Assembly: GCA_020723805.1 (NCBI GenBank)
Contig: DYID01000003.1
Location: forward strand, 62,001 to 126,000
DNA from: Anaerolinea sp.
GTDB lineage: Bacteria > Chloroflexota > Anaerolineae > Anaerolineales > Villigracilaceae
Direction: 5' to 3'
DNA length: 64,000 bases
This document shows positions 23,739 through 32,627 of the stretch, one piece after another; within the stretch, counting starts at the first letter, position 1, and each line of letters starts with the position of its first letter. The position numbers were made by a program, and so were the translations under genes. The notes under the pieces were generated by a model. The model was not told the origin of the DNA, ran no database searches, and saw nothing but the letters and a program-made list of their open reading frames with translations.

Positions 23739-25799
23739 ATGAAAGCATTTGTTCTTCGTTTCCTCTCTGCCTTGCTTTTGGTTGCGCTCCTGCTGGCGGG
23801 ACAGGGCGTCCGCCCGGCGTATGCGGCGAGTTATGTCGTCAACACGACCGCCGATAACACGACCGACGACGCCTTCTGTACCCTGCGCGAAGCGATTCTG
23901 GCGGCGAACAATGCGCCTGCCAATGCCAACTGTGGTGCGGGGAGTACCGTCAACGACACCATCACCTTTGACTCCTCTTTGGGTGTCGCGACGATCGCGC
24001 TCGGCTCCACCCTTCCTAACATCGTGAGCGGACAGGGCGCGCTGACGATTGACGGCGGCGGGAACATCACCATCAGCGGGAATAACAGCGTGCGGGTGAT
24101 GATTGTGGACAGCGATGCGGACCTCACCCTGCAAAACCTGACCATCGCCAATGGGAGAGCCATCGAGGGCGGCGGCGTGAGGAACGCCGGCACGCTGACC
24201 ATCACTGGCAGCACCTTCTCCGGCAACAGCGCGAGCAGCTTTTACGGCTACGGCGGCGGCGTGAGCAACGACGGCACGCTGACCATCACCAACAGCACCT
24301 TCTCTGGCAACAGCGCGGGCGGCTACTACGGCTACGGCGGCGGCGTGTACAACGACGCCGGCACGCTGACCATCACCAACAGCGCCTTCTCTGGCAACGG
24401 CGCGGGCGGCTTCTACGGCTACGGCGGCGGCGTGTACAACAGCGGCGGCACGCTGACCGTCACCAACAGCACCTTCTCTGGCAACAGGGCGGGCGGCTAC
24501 GGCGGCGTGTACAGCGGCGGCGGCGTGTACAACAGCGGCGGCACGGCGACGCTCAAAAACACCATCATCGCCAACAGCACGAGCGGCGGGGATTGCATGG
24601 GGGCGCCGCTGAACGGTTCGAACATCAACAATCTCATCGAAGACAGCGTCAACGCCTGCGGCTTGACGCACGGCGTGAACGGCAACATCATCGGCTTCGA
24701 CCCCAACCTCGGCGCGCTCACCGGCTCGCCCGCCTACTTCCCGCTTCTCCCCGGCAGTCCGGCGATTGACGCGGGCACCAACACCGGCTGCCCGACCGAT
24801 TCGCAAAACGGCGTCACGCGCCCGAAGGACGGCGACAACAACGGCTCCGCCATCTGCGACATCGGCTCGTACGAAGCCCCGCTCCCGCTGCTGGTCAGTG
24901 CGCACAGCCTGCAAACCGTATATACAGACACCGGCCCGGCTGCCTTCACCGTCACCTACAACCAAGCCGTCGCTGACCCGCTCGGCAACAGCGGCGCGGA
25001 TGACGTGACCAACCCCGCCAACTACCTGCTTATCGAAAAGGGCGGCAACGCCATCGCCGATACCGCCTCGTGCGCGGGCGGCGTGGGCGGCGATGATACC
25101 CAGCAAACCGTCACCGCTGTCTCTTACAACGCCTCCACCTTCACCGCCACCGTCACGCTGGCTGGCGCGCTGCCGATTGGCAATTATCGCCTGTTCGTGT
25201 GTGGCACGACCTCCATCGTCAGCCTGGATGACACTCCCCTCAACAACGGGGCGGACTTCACCTTTGACTTTCGCGTTCAACCGCAAACGACCCGCCTGCC
25301 CGCCACCGGCTTCCCGATGGGGCGCATCACCGAACTGGGCGCGCCCTCCGTTTCCTATTCGTCCACCGACCTCATCCTGGAAATTCCCTCGCTGGGCGTC
25401 AAAGCCCCGATTGTGGGCGTGCTGAAATCCGGCGATGGCTGGGATGTGACCTGGCTGGGCAACTCCGTCGGCTGGCTGGAAGGCAGCGCCTTCCCGACAT
25501 GGAAAGGTAACACCGTGCTGACCGGTCACGTGTGGGACGCCGATAACACCCCCGGCGTATTCGCCAAAATCAAAGACCTGAAATATGGAGACCGCTTCAC
25601 CATCCACGCCTACGGGCAGACCTACGTCTATGAAGTGCGCGAGAACACCTGGCTGTGGGGCGCCAGCCGCGTGGACAAGGTCTTCAAGCACGAGGAACTG
25701 GACTGGGTCACCCTGCTCACCTGCGAAGGCTACAATTCCGTGACAGGCAATTACCTCTTCCGCCGACTGGTGCGCGCCGTGCTGGTGGAAGTGAAGTAG
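23739..25799 (+). CDS. Secreted CSLREA beta-helix protein fused to an LPATG motif and a sortase domain
   Basis: A 686-residue protein with a signal peptide (to about residue 30, RPAYAAS). A CSLREA-type segment (FCTLREAILAANN) follows, then a parallel beta-helix with Gly/Asn/Ser/Thr-rich repeats (151-267). A second beta-rich domain runs about 385-510. LPATG lies at 520-524. The sortase domain (about 545-686) has catalytic His in TGHVWD (H597), Cys in LLTCEGY (C662) and Arg in FRRLVR (675-676). Sortases cleave LPXTG after Thr, so having both signal and enzyme in one chain implies self-processing or chain-to-chain transfer (inference). GAGG precedes ATG. An own-family remnant lies just upstream. 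Confidence 0.88.
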   Translation: MKAFVLRFLSALLLVALLLAGQGVRPAYAASYVVNTTADNTTDDAFCTLREAILAANNAPANANCGAGSTVNDTITFDSSLGVATIALGSTLPNIVSGQGALTIDGGGNITISGNNSVRVMIVDSDADLTLQNLTIANGRAIEGGGVRNAGTLTITGSTFSGNSASSFYGYGGGVSNDGTLTITNSTFSGNSAGGYYGYGGGVYNDAGTLTITNSAFSGNGAGGFYGYGGGVYNSGGTLTVTNSTFSGNRAGGYGGVYSGGGVYNSGGTATLKNTIIANSTSGGDCMGAPLNGSNINNLIEDSVNACGLTHGVNGNIIGFDPNLGALTGSPAYFPLLPGSPAIDAGTNTGCPTDSQNGVTRPKDGDNNGSAICDIGSYEAPLPLLVSAHSLQTVYTDTGPAAFTVTYNQAVADPLGNSGADDVTNPANYLLIEKGGNAIADTASCAGGVGGDDTQQTVTAVSYNASTFTATVTLAGALPIGNYRLFVCGTTSIVSLDDTPLNNGADFTFDFRVQPQTTRLPATGFPMGRITELGAPSVSYSSTDLILEIPSLGVKAPIVGVLKSGDGWDVTWLGNSVGWLEGSAFPTWKGNTVLTGHVWDADNTPGVFAKIKDLKYGDRFTIHAYGQTYVYEVRENTWLWGASRVDKVFKHEELDWVTLLTCEGYNSVTGNYLFRRLVRAVLVEVK
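24189..24539 (+). repeat. In-frame 84-93 bp direct repeats in the beta-helix region
   Basis: Four near-identical units start at GGCACGCTGACC (24189, 24273, 24360, 24447), and a fifth begins at 24540. Spacing is 84, 87, 87 and 93 bases, each a multiple of three, encoding 28-31 residue rungs (GTLTITNSTFSGNSAGG). The DNA-level similarity points to recent expansion by slippage or recombination. Confidence 0.9.
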
Positions 25800-25801
25800 A
25801 A

Positions 25802-25862
25802 AAACCGTCCCGAAGGTTGAGACCCTTCACTCTGTTCAGGGCGAGCCTTCGGGACGGTTTGT
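25802..25862 (+). terminator. Terminator of the sortase-fusion gene
   Basis: AAACCGTCCCGAAGG (25802-25816) pairs perfectly with CCTTCGGGACGGTTT (25846-25860) around a 29-base loop, followed by GTTT. The stem is palindromic, so it could also act for the convergent ettA gene. Confidence 0.8.
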
Positions 25863-25965
25863 TTATCGCTTCAACGTTCGATACTTGACCCGCTGCGGGG
25901 TGAGGTCTTTCCCGAACTTTCCCTCATCATTGTTTCATAGTCAGACCAGTTGCCGACTTCGCGTA
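25863..25965 (-). pseudogene. Remnant of the 3' end of an ettA-like gene
   Basis: On the minus strand this stretch reads NWSDYETMMRE, loses one base, then continues KFGKDLTPQRVKYRTLKR and a stop. It matches the last ~34 codons of the intact ettA immediately upstream in transcription (26011-26110). Similarity ends near 25965-25980. It is a decayed partial duplicate that keeps the frame only up to the single-base deletion. Confidence 0.85.
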
Positions 25966-26010
25966 CCGCGACATTCATGTCGCCGCCACAGTTGTGAAAT
26001 AAATTTCGCG

Positions 26011-27705
26011 TTACCGTTTCAATGTCCTATATTTCACCCGATGCGGGGTCAAATCCTTGCCGAATTTCTCCCTCATCATCGCTTCGTAATCGGACCAGTT
26101 GCCGATGTACATCTTCGCAACGGAATCGCCCTCAAACACAATCAGGTGGGTGCAGATGCGGTCGAGGAACCAGCGGTCGTGAGAGACGACGAGGGCGGTG
26201 CCTGCAAATTCTTCGAGGGCTTCTTCGAGGGCGCGCAGGGTGTTCACGTCGAGGTCGTTGGTGGGTTCGTCGAGCAGGATGACGTTTGCGCCTTCGGTGA
26301 GGGTCTTGGCGAGGTGGACGCGGTTGCGCTCGCCGCCTGAAAGCACGCCGACTTTCTTCTGCTGGTCTGCGCCGAGGAAGTTGAACGAGGCGCAGTAGGC
26401 GCGGGCGTTGATTTTGCGCTTGCCGAGTTCCAGCGTTTCCTGTCCCTGCGCGATTTCTTCATAGACGGTCTTTTCGGAGTCGAGCGTGCGCGATTGGTCG
26501 GCGTAGGCGAGTTTGACTGTCTCGCCGATTTTGATCGTGCCGCTGTCGGGCGTCTCTTTGCCGACGATCATCTTCAGTAGGGTGGTCTTGCCCGCGCCGT
26601 TCGGACCCACTATCCCGACGATGGCGCCTGGGGGAACGGAAGCCGTAAAACGGTCCAGAATGAGGCGGTCTTCCCCTCCTCCGTCGGGGCTAGCGTAAGA
26701 CTTCGTCACATTGTCAAACTCAATCACCACGTCGCCGAGACGCGGACCAGGCGGGATGTAAATCTCCAAATCTTCGCGGCGTTTCTCGGTCTCCTGCGAG
26801 AGCAGTTTTTCGTAGGCGGCGACGCGCGCCTGTCCCTTCGCCTGACGCGCTTTGGGCGACATGCGAATCCATTCGAGTTCGCGCTCCAGCGTCTTCTGCC
26901 GCTTCGATTCGGATTTCTCTTCGAGGCGGATGCGCTCCTGCTTTTGTTCGAGCCACGAGGAGTAGTTGCCCTTCCAGGGGATGCCGTAGCCGCGGTCGAG
27001 TTCGAGAATCCAGCCCGCGACGTTGTCGAGGAAGTAGCGGTCGTGCGTGACGGCGATGACCGTGCCTTTGTACTCGCGCAGATGATGTTCGAGCCACGCC
27101 ACGGACTCGGCGTCGAGGTGGTTGGTGGGTTCGTCGAGCAGGAGAATGTCGGGTTCGGTGAGCAGGAGGCGGGTGAGGGCGACGCGGCGCTTTTCTCCGC
27201 CCGAACAAATTTTGATGGGCGTATCGGCTGGCGGACAGCGCAGCGCGTCCATCGCCAGTTCGAGGCGGCTGTCGAGATTCCAGGCGTCGTGCTTGTCGAG
27301 TTCTTCCTGCAATTTGGCTTGCTCGGCGACGAGCGCGTCGAAGTCCGCGTCGGGTTCGGCGAACCTGGCGTTGACTTCATCGAAGCGGGCGAGCATATCC
27401 ACGATGGGCTGTACCGCTTCTTTCACGACCTCGAGGACGGTTTTCGTTTCATCGAGTTTTGGCTCCTGCTCCAGCAAGCCGACGGTGTAGCCCTTGCTCA
27501 TGGAGATTTCACCGACGTAGTCTTTGTCCACGCCCGCCATGATGCGCAGAAGCGTGGACTTGCCCGCGCCGTTCAGTCCCAGCACGCCGATTTTTGCGCC
27601 GTAGTAGAAGCCGAGGGAGATGTCGCGCAGGATTTGTTTGTTGGGAGGGACGATTCTGCCGACCCGATTCATTGAATATATAACTTGTGTGGTTTCGTTG
27701 CTCAT
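26011..27705 (-). CDS. ettA: Energy-dependent translational throttle protein EttA (ABC-F)
   Basis: A 564-residue soluble protein with two ABC domains. Domain 1 has Walker A GLNGAGKST, signature SGGEKRRVAL and LLDEPTNHLDAES. Domain 2 has GPNGAGKTT, SGGERNRVHL and LLDEPTNDLDVNT. The basic linker between them (KSESKRQKTLERELEWIRMSPK) is the P-site tRNA interaction motif of ABC-F proteins. EttA binds the ribosomal E site and gates the first peptide bond according to ATP/ADP. There are no membrane segments. Length fits EttA (about 555). A partial duplicate of its 3' end lies downstream. Confidence 0.95.
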   Translation of the reverse strand: MSNETTQVIYSMNRVGRIVPPNKQILRDISLGFYYGAKIGVLGLNGAGKSTLLRIMAGVDKDYVGEISMSKGYTVGLLEQEPKLDETKTVLEVVKEAVQPIVDMLARFDEVNARFAEPDADFDALVAEQAKLQEELDKHDAWNLDSRLELAMDALRCPPADTPIKICSGGEKRRVALTRLLLTEPDILLLDEPTNHLDAESVAWLEHHLREYKGTVIAVTHDRYFLDNVAGWILELDRGYGIPWKGNYSSWLEQKQERIRLEEKSESKRQKTLERELEWIRMSPKARQAKGQARVAAYEKLLSQETEKRREDLEIYIPPGPRLGDVVIEFDNVTKSYASPDGGGEDRLILDRFTASVPPGAIVGIVGPNGAGKTTLLKMIVGKETPDSGTIKIGETVKLAYADQSRTLDSEKTVYEEIAQGQETLELGKRKINARAYCASFNFLGADQQKKVGVLSGGERNRVHLAKTLTEGANVILLDEPTNDLDVNTLRALEEALEEFAGTALVVSHDRWFLDRICTHLIVFEGDSVAKMYIGNWSDYEAMMREKFGKDLTPHRVKYRTLKR

Positions 27706-27735
27706 AGTGGCGTGATTTTACCCGATGATTGTTTT

Positions 27736-27803
27736 TTAACCGCGAAGAACACGAAGTGCACAAAGGATTCTTTAACCGCGAAGAACGTAAAGAGCGCGTA
27801 GGA
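27736..27803. repeat. Two tandem copies of a TTTAACCGCGAAGAA element
   Basis: TTTAACCGCGAAGAACACGAAG at 27736-27757 and TTTAACCGCGAAGAACGTAAAG from 27771 repeat a degenerate GAA(C)-(A/G)CGAAG pattern of about 34 bases. They lie between divergent ettA and vapBC. No gene is present from 27706 to 27934 apart from this and the vapBC promoter. Confidence 0.6.
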
Positions 27804-27879
27804 CACTGGAAGTTGGTCGCTGTTTCCAGGAAAGGGGGAAGATGTCAGCCCATCTTCGAAAAGTATTACATATCCACTC

Positions 27880-27908
27880 TTGACTTACAAATTGGAATGA
27901 AGTAATAT
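27880..27908 (+). promoter_or_regulatory. Promoter of vapBC
   Basis: TTGACT (27880-27885) and TAATAT (27903-27908) are separated by 17 bases, followed by AAGGAG about 12 bases before the vapB ATG. The promoter lies close to the start of vapB, as expected for an autoregulated toxin-antitoxin operon. Confidence 0.7.
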
Positions 27909-27934
27909 TTACATGAACGAAGGAGATATTTGAA

Positions 27935-28165
27935 ATGGAAACTTACGCAACTGTAAAAGGTCAAATTGTCATTCCCGCGACGCTACGGCGGAAATACGGG
28001 ATTAAGAACGGCACAAAGATTATCGTCACTGACATGGGCGATGCGATTGTCTTGAAACCTGTGACCGAACAATATCTCAAAAGCCTGCAAGGTTCGCTCA
28101 AAGGCAAGGGCGGGCTGAAAACGCTGATGGATGAACGCCGCAAGGATAAGGAAAGGGAAAAATAA
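27935..28165 (+). CDS. vapB: AbrB/SpoVT-type antitoxin VapB
   Basis: A 76-residue protein. Residues 3-46 form an AbrB/SpoVT swapped-hairpin DNA-binding domain (YATVKGQIVIPATLRRKYGIKNGTK). The Lys-rich C-terminus (LKTLMDERRKDKEREK) is the usual disordered toxin-neutralising tail. The start follows AAGGAG. It precedes the PIN-domain gene by two bases. Together they should form a complex that represses the promoter at 27880-27908. Confidence 0.88.
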   Translation: METYATVKGQIVIPATLRRKYGIKNGTKIIVTDMGDAIVLKPVTEQYLKSLQGSLKGKGGLKTLMDERRKDKEREK

Positions 28166-28167
28166 AC

Positions 28168-28566
28168 ATGGCGACCAAAGTTCTTGACTCGTATGCGTTG
28201 ATGGCTTTCTTTGAAGACGAGCCGGGCGCGGACTTCGTGAGGGGGCTGATTCACAAAGCCGTGGAAGGCGACACAAGCCTGCTGATGACCGTCGTCAATT
28301 TGGGGGAGGTCTGGTATGCCATTGCCCGCACCAACTCCCCTGAGATTGCAGACCAGTATATTCACGAAATCAAGGGAATGGGGATTGAAATTGTGGAGGC
28401 GGACTGGAATCTCACCCGTCAAGCCGCCCTGTTCAAGGCAAACGGGAATATTTCATACGCTGATTGTTTTGCGGCGGCGTTGGCGAAGATCAAGAAGGCG
28501 GAGTTGGTGACGGGGGATAAGGAGTTCAAGTCGTTGGAAGGGGAGATTAAGATTGCGTGGGTGTAA
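28168..28566 (+). CDS. vapC: PIN-domain ribonuclease toxin VapC
   Basis: A 132-residue PIN domain with the complete acidic active site: D7 (KVLDSYAL), E47 (NLGEVWY), D99 (SYADCFAA) and D117 (TGDKEF). VapC toxins cleave tRNA or rRNA when the antitoxin is degraded. It is the second gene of the vapBC operon and converges with the HerA gene, whose stop is 80 bases away. It forms the left edge of the AT-richer accessory block. Confidence 0.92.
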   Translation: MATKVLDSYALMAFFEDEPGADFVRGLIHKAVEGDTSLLMTVVNLGEVWYAIARTNSPEIADQYIHEIKGMGIEIVEADWNLTRQAALFKANGNISYADCFAAALAKIKKAELVTGDKEFKSLEGEIKIAWV

Positions 28567-28645
28567 GTGGGGGAGATGGTGGTTGGTAATTGGGGCGTAT
28601 TGTAACAAATCGTAATTGTCAGAAATTTCAAGGGGAGTTTTGAAA

Positions 28646-30421
28646 TCAAAGCATTCTGCCCTGTATTATCAGACCATTTAATTTAGTGAAATCTTCAATA
28701 TCACTAAAGGCATTGAAGAACAGGGGCGTCCCCGCAAATGAGAGTGGCGAAACGGGACCAATGGTCATAAAGGAATATTCTCGACTAGCTGTGTCAAAAG
28801 ATGAGTGTGGGTCACGGAATTGTTGATAGAGTTTCAGATATTCTCCTTTGCCGCCTACCAATTCCTGCAATTTCCTGAACTCCGTTCCCATGCTCAAACC
28901 AAAACCAAAGAATGAAATACGCAATTGCTGGACAATTTCATTATCCAGACTGGACAGAGTCTGACTTAAAAACATCCAACCCAAGCCATATTTGCGCGTT
29001 GTGCGAACAGCGTCTACCAGATTGCGTTTGATACGTTGTTTACGCTCATTGTTGTCGCGTTCTTGTGGGGCAAAGCGATGGGCTTCATCCAATACAACAA
29101 GGGTATTGAGGCTTTTTTCTCCTTGATAAGCGTATTCAGCCTCTCGAATTAGAACACCCAGGAAAGCGTCTATCAGGAGTGGTTTGATTTTGTCATCCCA
29201 CACTCCTGTTGAAATTCCGCTTGGTCGTTTGGAAAGGTCAACCACAATGACAGGGCGGCTATTGTTGCTAAAAGTGATTAGAGCTTTCTTGACAATTGTC
29301 TCGATTGAACTTTTACCGCCTGTTTCAGCGAAGAATTTTGCGACATTATGCCATTTCTCTTTAACGGCTACATACTGACCGTCCTTCGATTTCTGAATCG
29401 TCTCTTGGATAAATCCTTGTACTCGTTCAATGCCCGCTCCGCCGCTGTAAATGCGATGAACGTTTTGGTGCAAGTGAGATAATGCCGAAAGTAACGCATC
29501 ATCATCAATCGCGGATAATTTGTGTTTTTTGCTCTCACGAAAATAGTCGGTTAAGTATGCGGCGGCAACATTTTGGTAATCAGCCGCTTTGATGCCTAAA
29601 TCAAAAAAGAAGCCAAATTCAGTTAGCAATTCGGTGAATAGTTCCCACGAGTCCAGCCTAAACTTGTCCAGATTATAAACTTCGACAGTTCTTCCCCTCC
29701 CTTTAACCAGTGTAGGATGCAAAATTCTTCCTATTGTAGGAGCGGGTTGGGTATTTTGCAAATCAAGAGAGAATTCCCCTTGTGGATCGAGAACAAACAA
29801 TCCCATTTTTTTATGACGCATGTACGCCAGTAAAATCATCTTTGCCAATACTGATTTACCAGAACCAGTTTTTCCAAAGATACCGAGATGATAGGCTTCA
29901 CCCGCTCCGTCTGGGCCACTATCAAAATGCTTGAACCACAATGGCAATTTAGGCTTGGAACCGTACACATGACCAAGATAGAACAGCTGTGATTGATACG
30001 GCGAGAGTAATTCTTTCAAGATGTCGTCGTCGGCAAGGTAAATCGGCGTGCCAGTGGCAGGGACAGTACCGAGAATGCTAGGGCGATAGTTGCCATTTTC
30101 GTTAGCGAATACTGCGCTAATTATCATCTGTCCCTGATGTGTATCCTGTCGTTCGCTAATGGAATCAACTCGCCCACGTTGACGAATCAGGCTTCGCATG
30201 GTTGGGTCTTCATGCCAAATGTTGCGCAAGGTAATTTCAGTAATTTGACCCAGCGCGTAATTGGTATAGGCGTCCTGGCTATATGGGAAAAAGGCTAATT
30301 CACCAACCAGTTTTTTGTTCACTGCGCTCGCCATAATGTCGAGCGCAAGTTCGTTGGTTGACGAGGGAGACCCAATTACGCCGATGCGCTCGGCTTTGGC
30401 AACAAGTTGCTCCAATGTCAT
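28646..30421 (-). CDS. herA: HerA-family hexameric ATPase/translocase
   Basis: A 591-residue P-loop ATPase. An N-terminal beta-barrel-like (HAS) region occupies about residues 1-130. Walker A is GKTGSGKS (183-190). LDPQGEFS follows (211-218). Walker B is LVVLDEAHR (441-449), with sensor FLSQTLSSLD (484-493) and an Arg-rich segment VRTTRKYG near 472-479 suited to an arginine finger. HerA pumps double-stranded DNA and partners with the nuclease NurA, here immediately upstream (three bases between stop and start). The bacterial context next to DUF4338 and toxin-antitoxin pairs suggests a defence role (inference). Base composition is visibly richer in A+T than the flanks. Confidence 0.9.
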   Translation of the reverse strand: MTLEQLVAKAERIGVIGSPSSTNELALDIMASAVNKKLVGELAFFPYSQDAYTNYALGQITEITLRNIWHEDPTMRSLIRQRGRVDSISERQDTHQGQMIISAVFANENGNYRPSILGTVPATGTPIYLADDDILKELLSPYQSQLFYLGHVYGSKPKLPLWFKHFDSGPDGAGEAYHLGIFGKTGSGKSVLAKMILLAYMRHKKMGLFVLDPQGEFSLDLQNTQPAPTIGRILHPTLVKGRGRTVEVYNLDKFRLDSWELFTELLTEFGFFFDLGIKAADYQNVAAAYLTDYFRESKKHKLSAIDDDALLSALSHLHQNVHRIYSGGAGIERVQGFIQETIQKSKDGQYVAVKEKWHNVAKFFAETGGKSSIETIVKKALITFSNNSRPVIVVDLSKRPSGISTGVWDDKIKPLLIDAFLGVLIREAEYAYQGEKSLNTLVVLDEAHRFAPQERDNNERKQRIKRNLVDAVRTTRKYGLGWMFLSQTLSSLDNEIVQQLRISFFGFGLSMGTEFRKLQELVGGKGEYLKLYQQFRDPHSSFDTASREYSFMTIGPVSPLSFAGTPLFFNAFSDIEDFTKLNGLIIQGRML

Positions 30422-30424
30422 GTT

Positions 30425-31573
30425 TTATGCTCCTGTTTCTGTACGGTAGCCGTGTAGACTCATGAAAACTTCCCCAATATTGCCCTCGTAATTTTCAGCC
30501 AAATTTTGGCTGGCAATTTGACGAAAAACGGGTATGGAACGCGCCAGATGCTTAACCATGCGGTCAGCCATGTAAAGCGGAAACGGTTCCATGATAGCTG
30601 TTGCCTGACATTGGTGTTCGATACCTTTGAGAACAATACTCAAACGGGATGGATTGTCTGCTATTGATTGCGCCAATTCTAGCCGCAGTGCTGGCCACCA
30701 CTGGACAGGGCGGTAGTAGACGACTTTAACCCCGTTCAAAAGTTTAATAATTTCATCCACCACCTTTTTTGCTTGTTCCTTACTTTCCTTGATGGGAGAA
30801 AGACTGATATGCCATGGGGTTTCAGGCGGTGTCAAAGACATAGGACGGGTATATTCACCTGGTTCCATAACTAGGCTTAGGATTCCCCGATCCTCATAAG
30901 CGCTGTGCCAGCCTGCTAATTCGCCAATTTCGCGTTTGGTTGTATATTTTGGCATTGCCACCCAAAAATGATCAGAACGTGTGGATTGTAAAATTATGCG
31001 ATAGGCATCCAAATAAGCCAGGACAGCTTCGAGTAAATATTTACTCACACGTAGATGAGATGCTTCGGCTACTTTACTCAGCGCTTGGTTGAAGAAGATG
31101 GTTGGCGTGGTTAGGGAACCATCCAAAAAGACAACCTCATGAGGAGCATCTTTTGCCAGCTGCATTTCATTGCCCACCATGATACTCTGTAATATTGAAC
31201 CAGTGTCGGCATGATGGATTTCTGTATTGACATAAACTAAATGACGCGGTTCAGGCCAATAACGTGCTTCGGATGGTGGTGTCAAACCCTCGACGGCTAC
31301 CGCTCCGACTGCCACCAGGTCTAATGCGAGTAAACGTTCAATCGCCATACTTCCGTCTACACCACATGTTGTAGGGGTATTGACAAAAGGGAGGGCGGCT
31401 TGCTTTTGGATTAAATCTTTCCTGAATAGTTCACTCCGCCAAGTTTCTTTCTTGGCTCTTAAATCACCAAAAGCAGAAAGCAATCGCTGGCTGACATCTT
31501 TGGTTTGTGTCAAAACTTCATCCACCAGCGCGGCAGGCAACTCGGCAAAGGGAGTGTTATTTACTTCAGGCAT
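30425..31573 (-). CDS. nurA: NurA-domain nuclease
   Basis: A 382-residue protein. The NurA core shows CGVDGSM (D73) and VVFLDGSLTT (D151), the two Asp motifs that bind Mn2+ in 5'-3' exonucleases of this family, and a C-terminal Arg/His-containing stretch (RMVKHLARSIPVFRQIA). A TTG codon 12 bases upstream is in frame, but ATG 31573 is preferred. NurA works on DNA fed through HerA. The gene lies between DUF4338 (112 bases upstream) and herA (directly downstream), so nurA and herA are certainly cotranscribed. Confidence 0.85.
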   Translation of the reverse strand: MPEVNNTPFAELPAALVDEVLTQTKDVSQRLLSAFGDLRAKKETWRSELFRKDLIQKQAALPFVNTPTTCGVDGSMAIERLLALDLVAVGAVAVEGLTPPSEARYWPEPRHLVYVNTEIHHADTGSILQSIMVGNEMQLAKDAPHEVVFLDGSLTTPTIFFNQALSKVAEASHLRVSKYLLEAVLAYLDAYRIILQSTRSDHFWVAMPKYTTKREIGELAGWHSAYEDRGILSLVMEPGEYTRPMSLTPPETPWHISLSPIKESKEQAKKVVDEIIKLLNGVKVVYYRPVQWWPALRLELAQSIADNPSRLSIVLKGIEHQCQATAIMEPFPLYMADRMVKHLARSIPVFRQIASQNLAENYEGNIGEVFMSLHGYRTETGA

Positions 31574-31697
31574 GTTCAGTTTCAATAAGGGGCGTGATGT
31601 CTATAGGAGTTTTTTGTTTACTCTAACGATGCCAACCAACTCGTTTGGTAGACAACATAATTGTCATTTGAAGATTCGAGTGACTGAATGAGAAGAA

Positions 31698-32612
31698 TCA
31701 TTGTTGCTCCATTTCGCTTCTAGAACTCAAAACCTTCATTAACATTGAGCGAACCTCGTTGCTTAATCCATAAAGATATATTTTCTTGGGCTCTTGGCTA
31801 TTTCGATATGACATTCCACTCTTTGCATAGCCTTTCGTTATACCTATTTCCTGCCAGTTTGCCGCTTTGTAACTTGTTCCCAAATATCTCGACGGTTGGA
31901 CAAAAGTCTCTGCGACTAATGGGGTAATTGAATAATACCAAGCCCAATCGGAAACTACCTTAACTGTTGACAGAGAAAGGATTTTTGAAGCAAGATTTTT
32001 CACTTTTACTGTCGGCAAAATCAAAAATCGGCTGTTATTGATCACTTTATTCAAGATGTCTTCGCGGGTAAAACCCAATTTCTGGAGTATCTGATTTCTT
32101 GGGCTAAGATTCCAAGCAGGTGACGAATAGGCAATAGCACCCAGAATGACATTTTCAGAAACGATTAGATATTTGAGAGTACGTCCAACTATAACCTTGT
32201 GGCCCAAGTAGTGGTATTGCTCAACCAGGTAATTCCAGATTTGTTCTTCCTTGTTGCCCTTTGCCAAAACAAAATCAATCGAGACTGGAATTTCAGTTAC
32301 TTCGCTTGGAATAATATATTTTCCAAGTTTAGGTTCTTGGGCATTGTTTTCTTTCTTAGTTTTTCTCTTTACTTTTGGTTCAGGCAACTTAATTACCCCC
32401 ATTTTTTCCAACTGCACCAAAGCATCGCGACAAGCTCTGTCTTTTAGCCAGCCATTTGGTTGTTTCCAGTCTAGCCTTTTACAAACTTCTTTTGAGATTC
32501 GAGTTCTTCCAAACTTATAGTATTTCTTTACACATGATTTAACCACACCTATTGAAGATGCTGTGAATTTTCTCCCACGCAGCGTAAATGATGTAGTAAT
32601 CTCTGGTTTCAT
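31698..32612 (-). CDS. DUF4338 protein, DruA-like
   Basis: A 304-residue protein matching the DUF4338 family, whose members include DruA of the Druantia anti-phage system. Typical blocks are KEVCKRLDWKQPNGWLKDRACRDALVQL at the N-terminus, QYHYLGHKVIVGRTLKYLI, NNSRFLILPTVKVKNLASKILSL, ETFVQPSRYLGTSYKAANW and PKKIYLYGL at the C-terminus. ATG 32612 fits the family, and the longer frame runs into the promoter. The molecular function of the family is unknown. It is the first gene of the DruA-NurA-HerA set. No DruB-DruE genes are present, so this is not a canonical Druantia locus. Confidence 0.85.
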   Translation of the reverse strand: MKPEITTSFTLRGRKFTASSIGVVKSCVKKYYKFGRTRISKEVCKRLDWKQPNGWLKDRACRDALVQLEKMGVIKLPEPKVKRKTKKENNAQEPKLGKYIIPSEVTEIPVSIDFVLAKGNKEEQIWNYLVEQYHYLGHKVIVGRTLKYLIVSENVILGAIAYSSPAWNLSPRNQILQKLGFTREDILNKVINNSRFLILPTVKVKNLASKILSLSTVKVVSDWAWYYSITPLVAETFVQPSRYLGTSYKAANWQEIGITKGYAKSGMSYRNSQEPKKIYLYGLSNEVRSMLMKVLSSRSEMEQQ

Positions 32613-32627
32613 AATCTCACTGTAGAA

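Noticed and set aside
23646-25691. Long minus-strand reading frame antisense to the beta-helix/sortase gene
   Set aside because: It is an Ala/Val/Arg/Gly-rich low-complexity shadow of a GC-rich gene. The plus strand has a signal peptide, repeats, LPATG and a sortase active site.
31698-32612. Canonical Druantia system
   Set aside because: Only the DUF4338 protein is present. The large DUF1998 helicase DruE and the type-specific genes are absent, and the partners are NurA and HerA.
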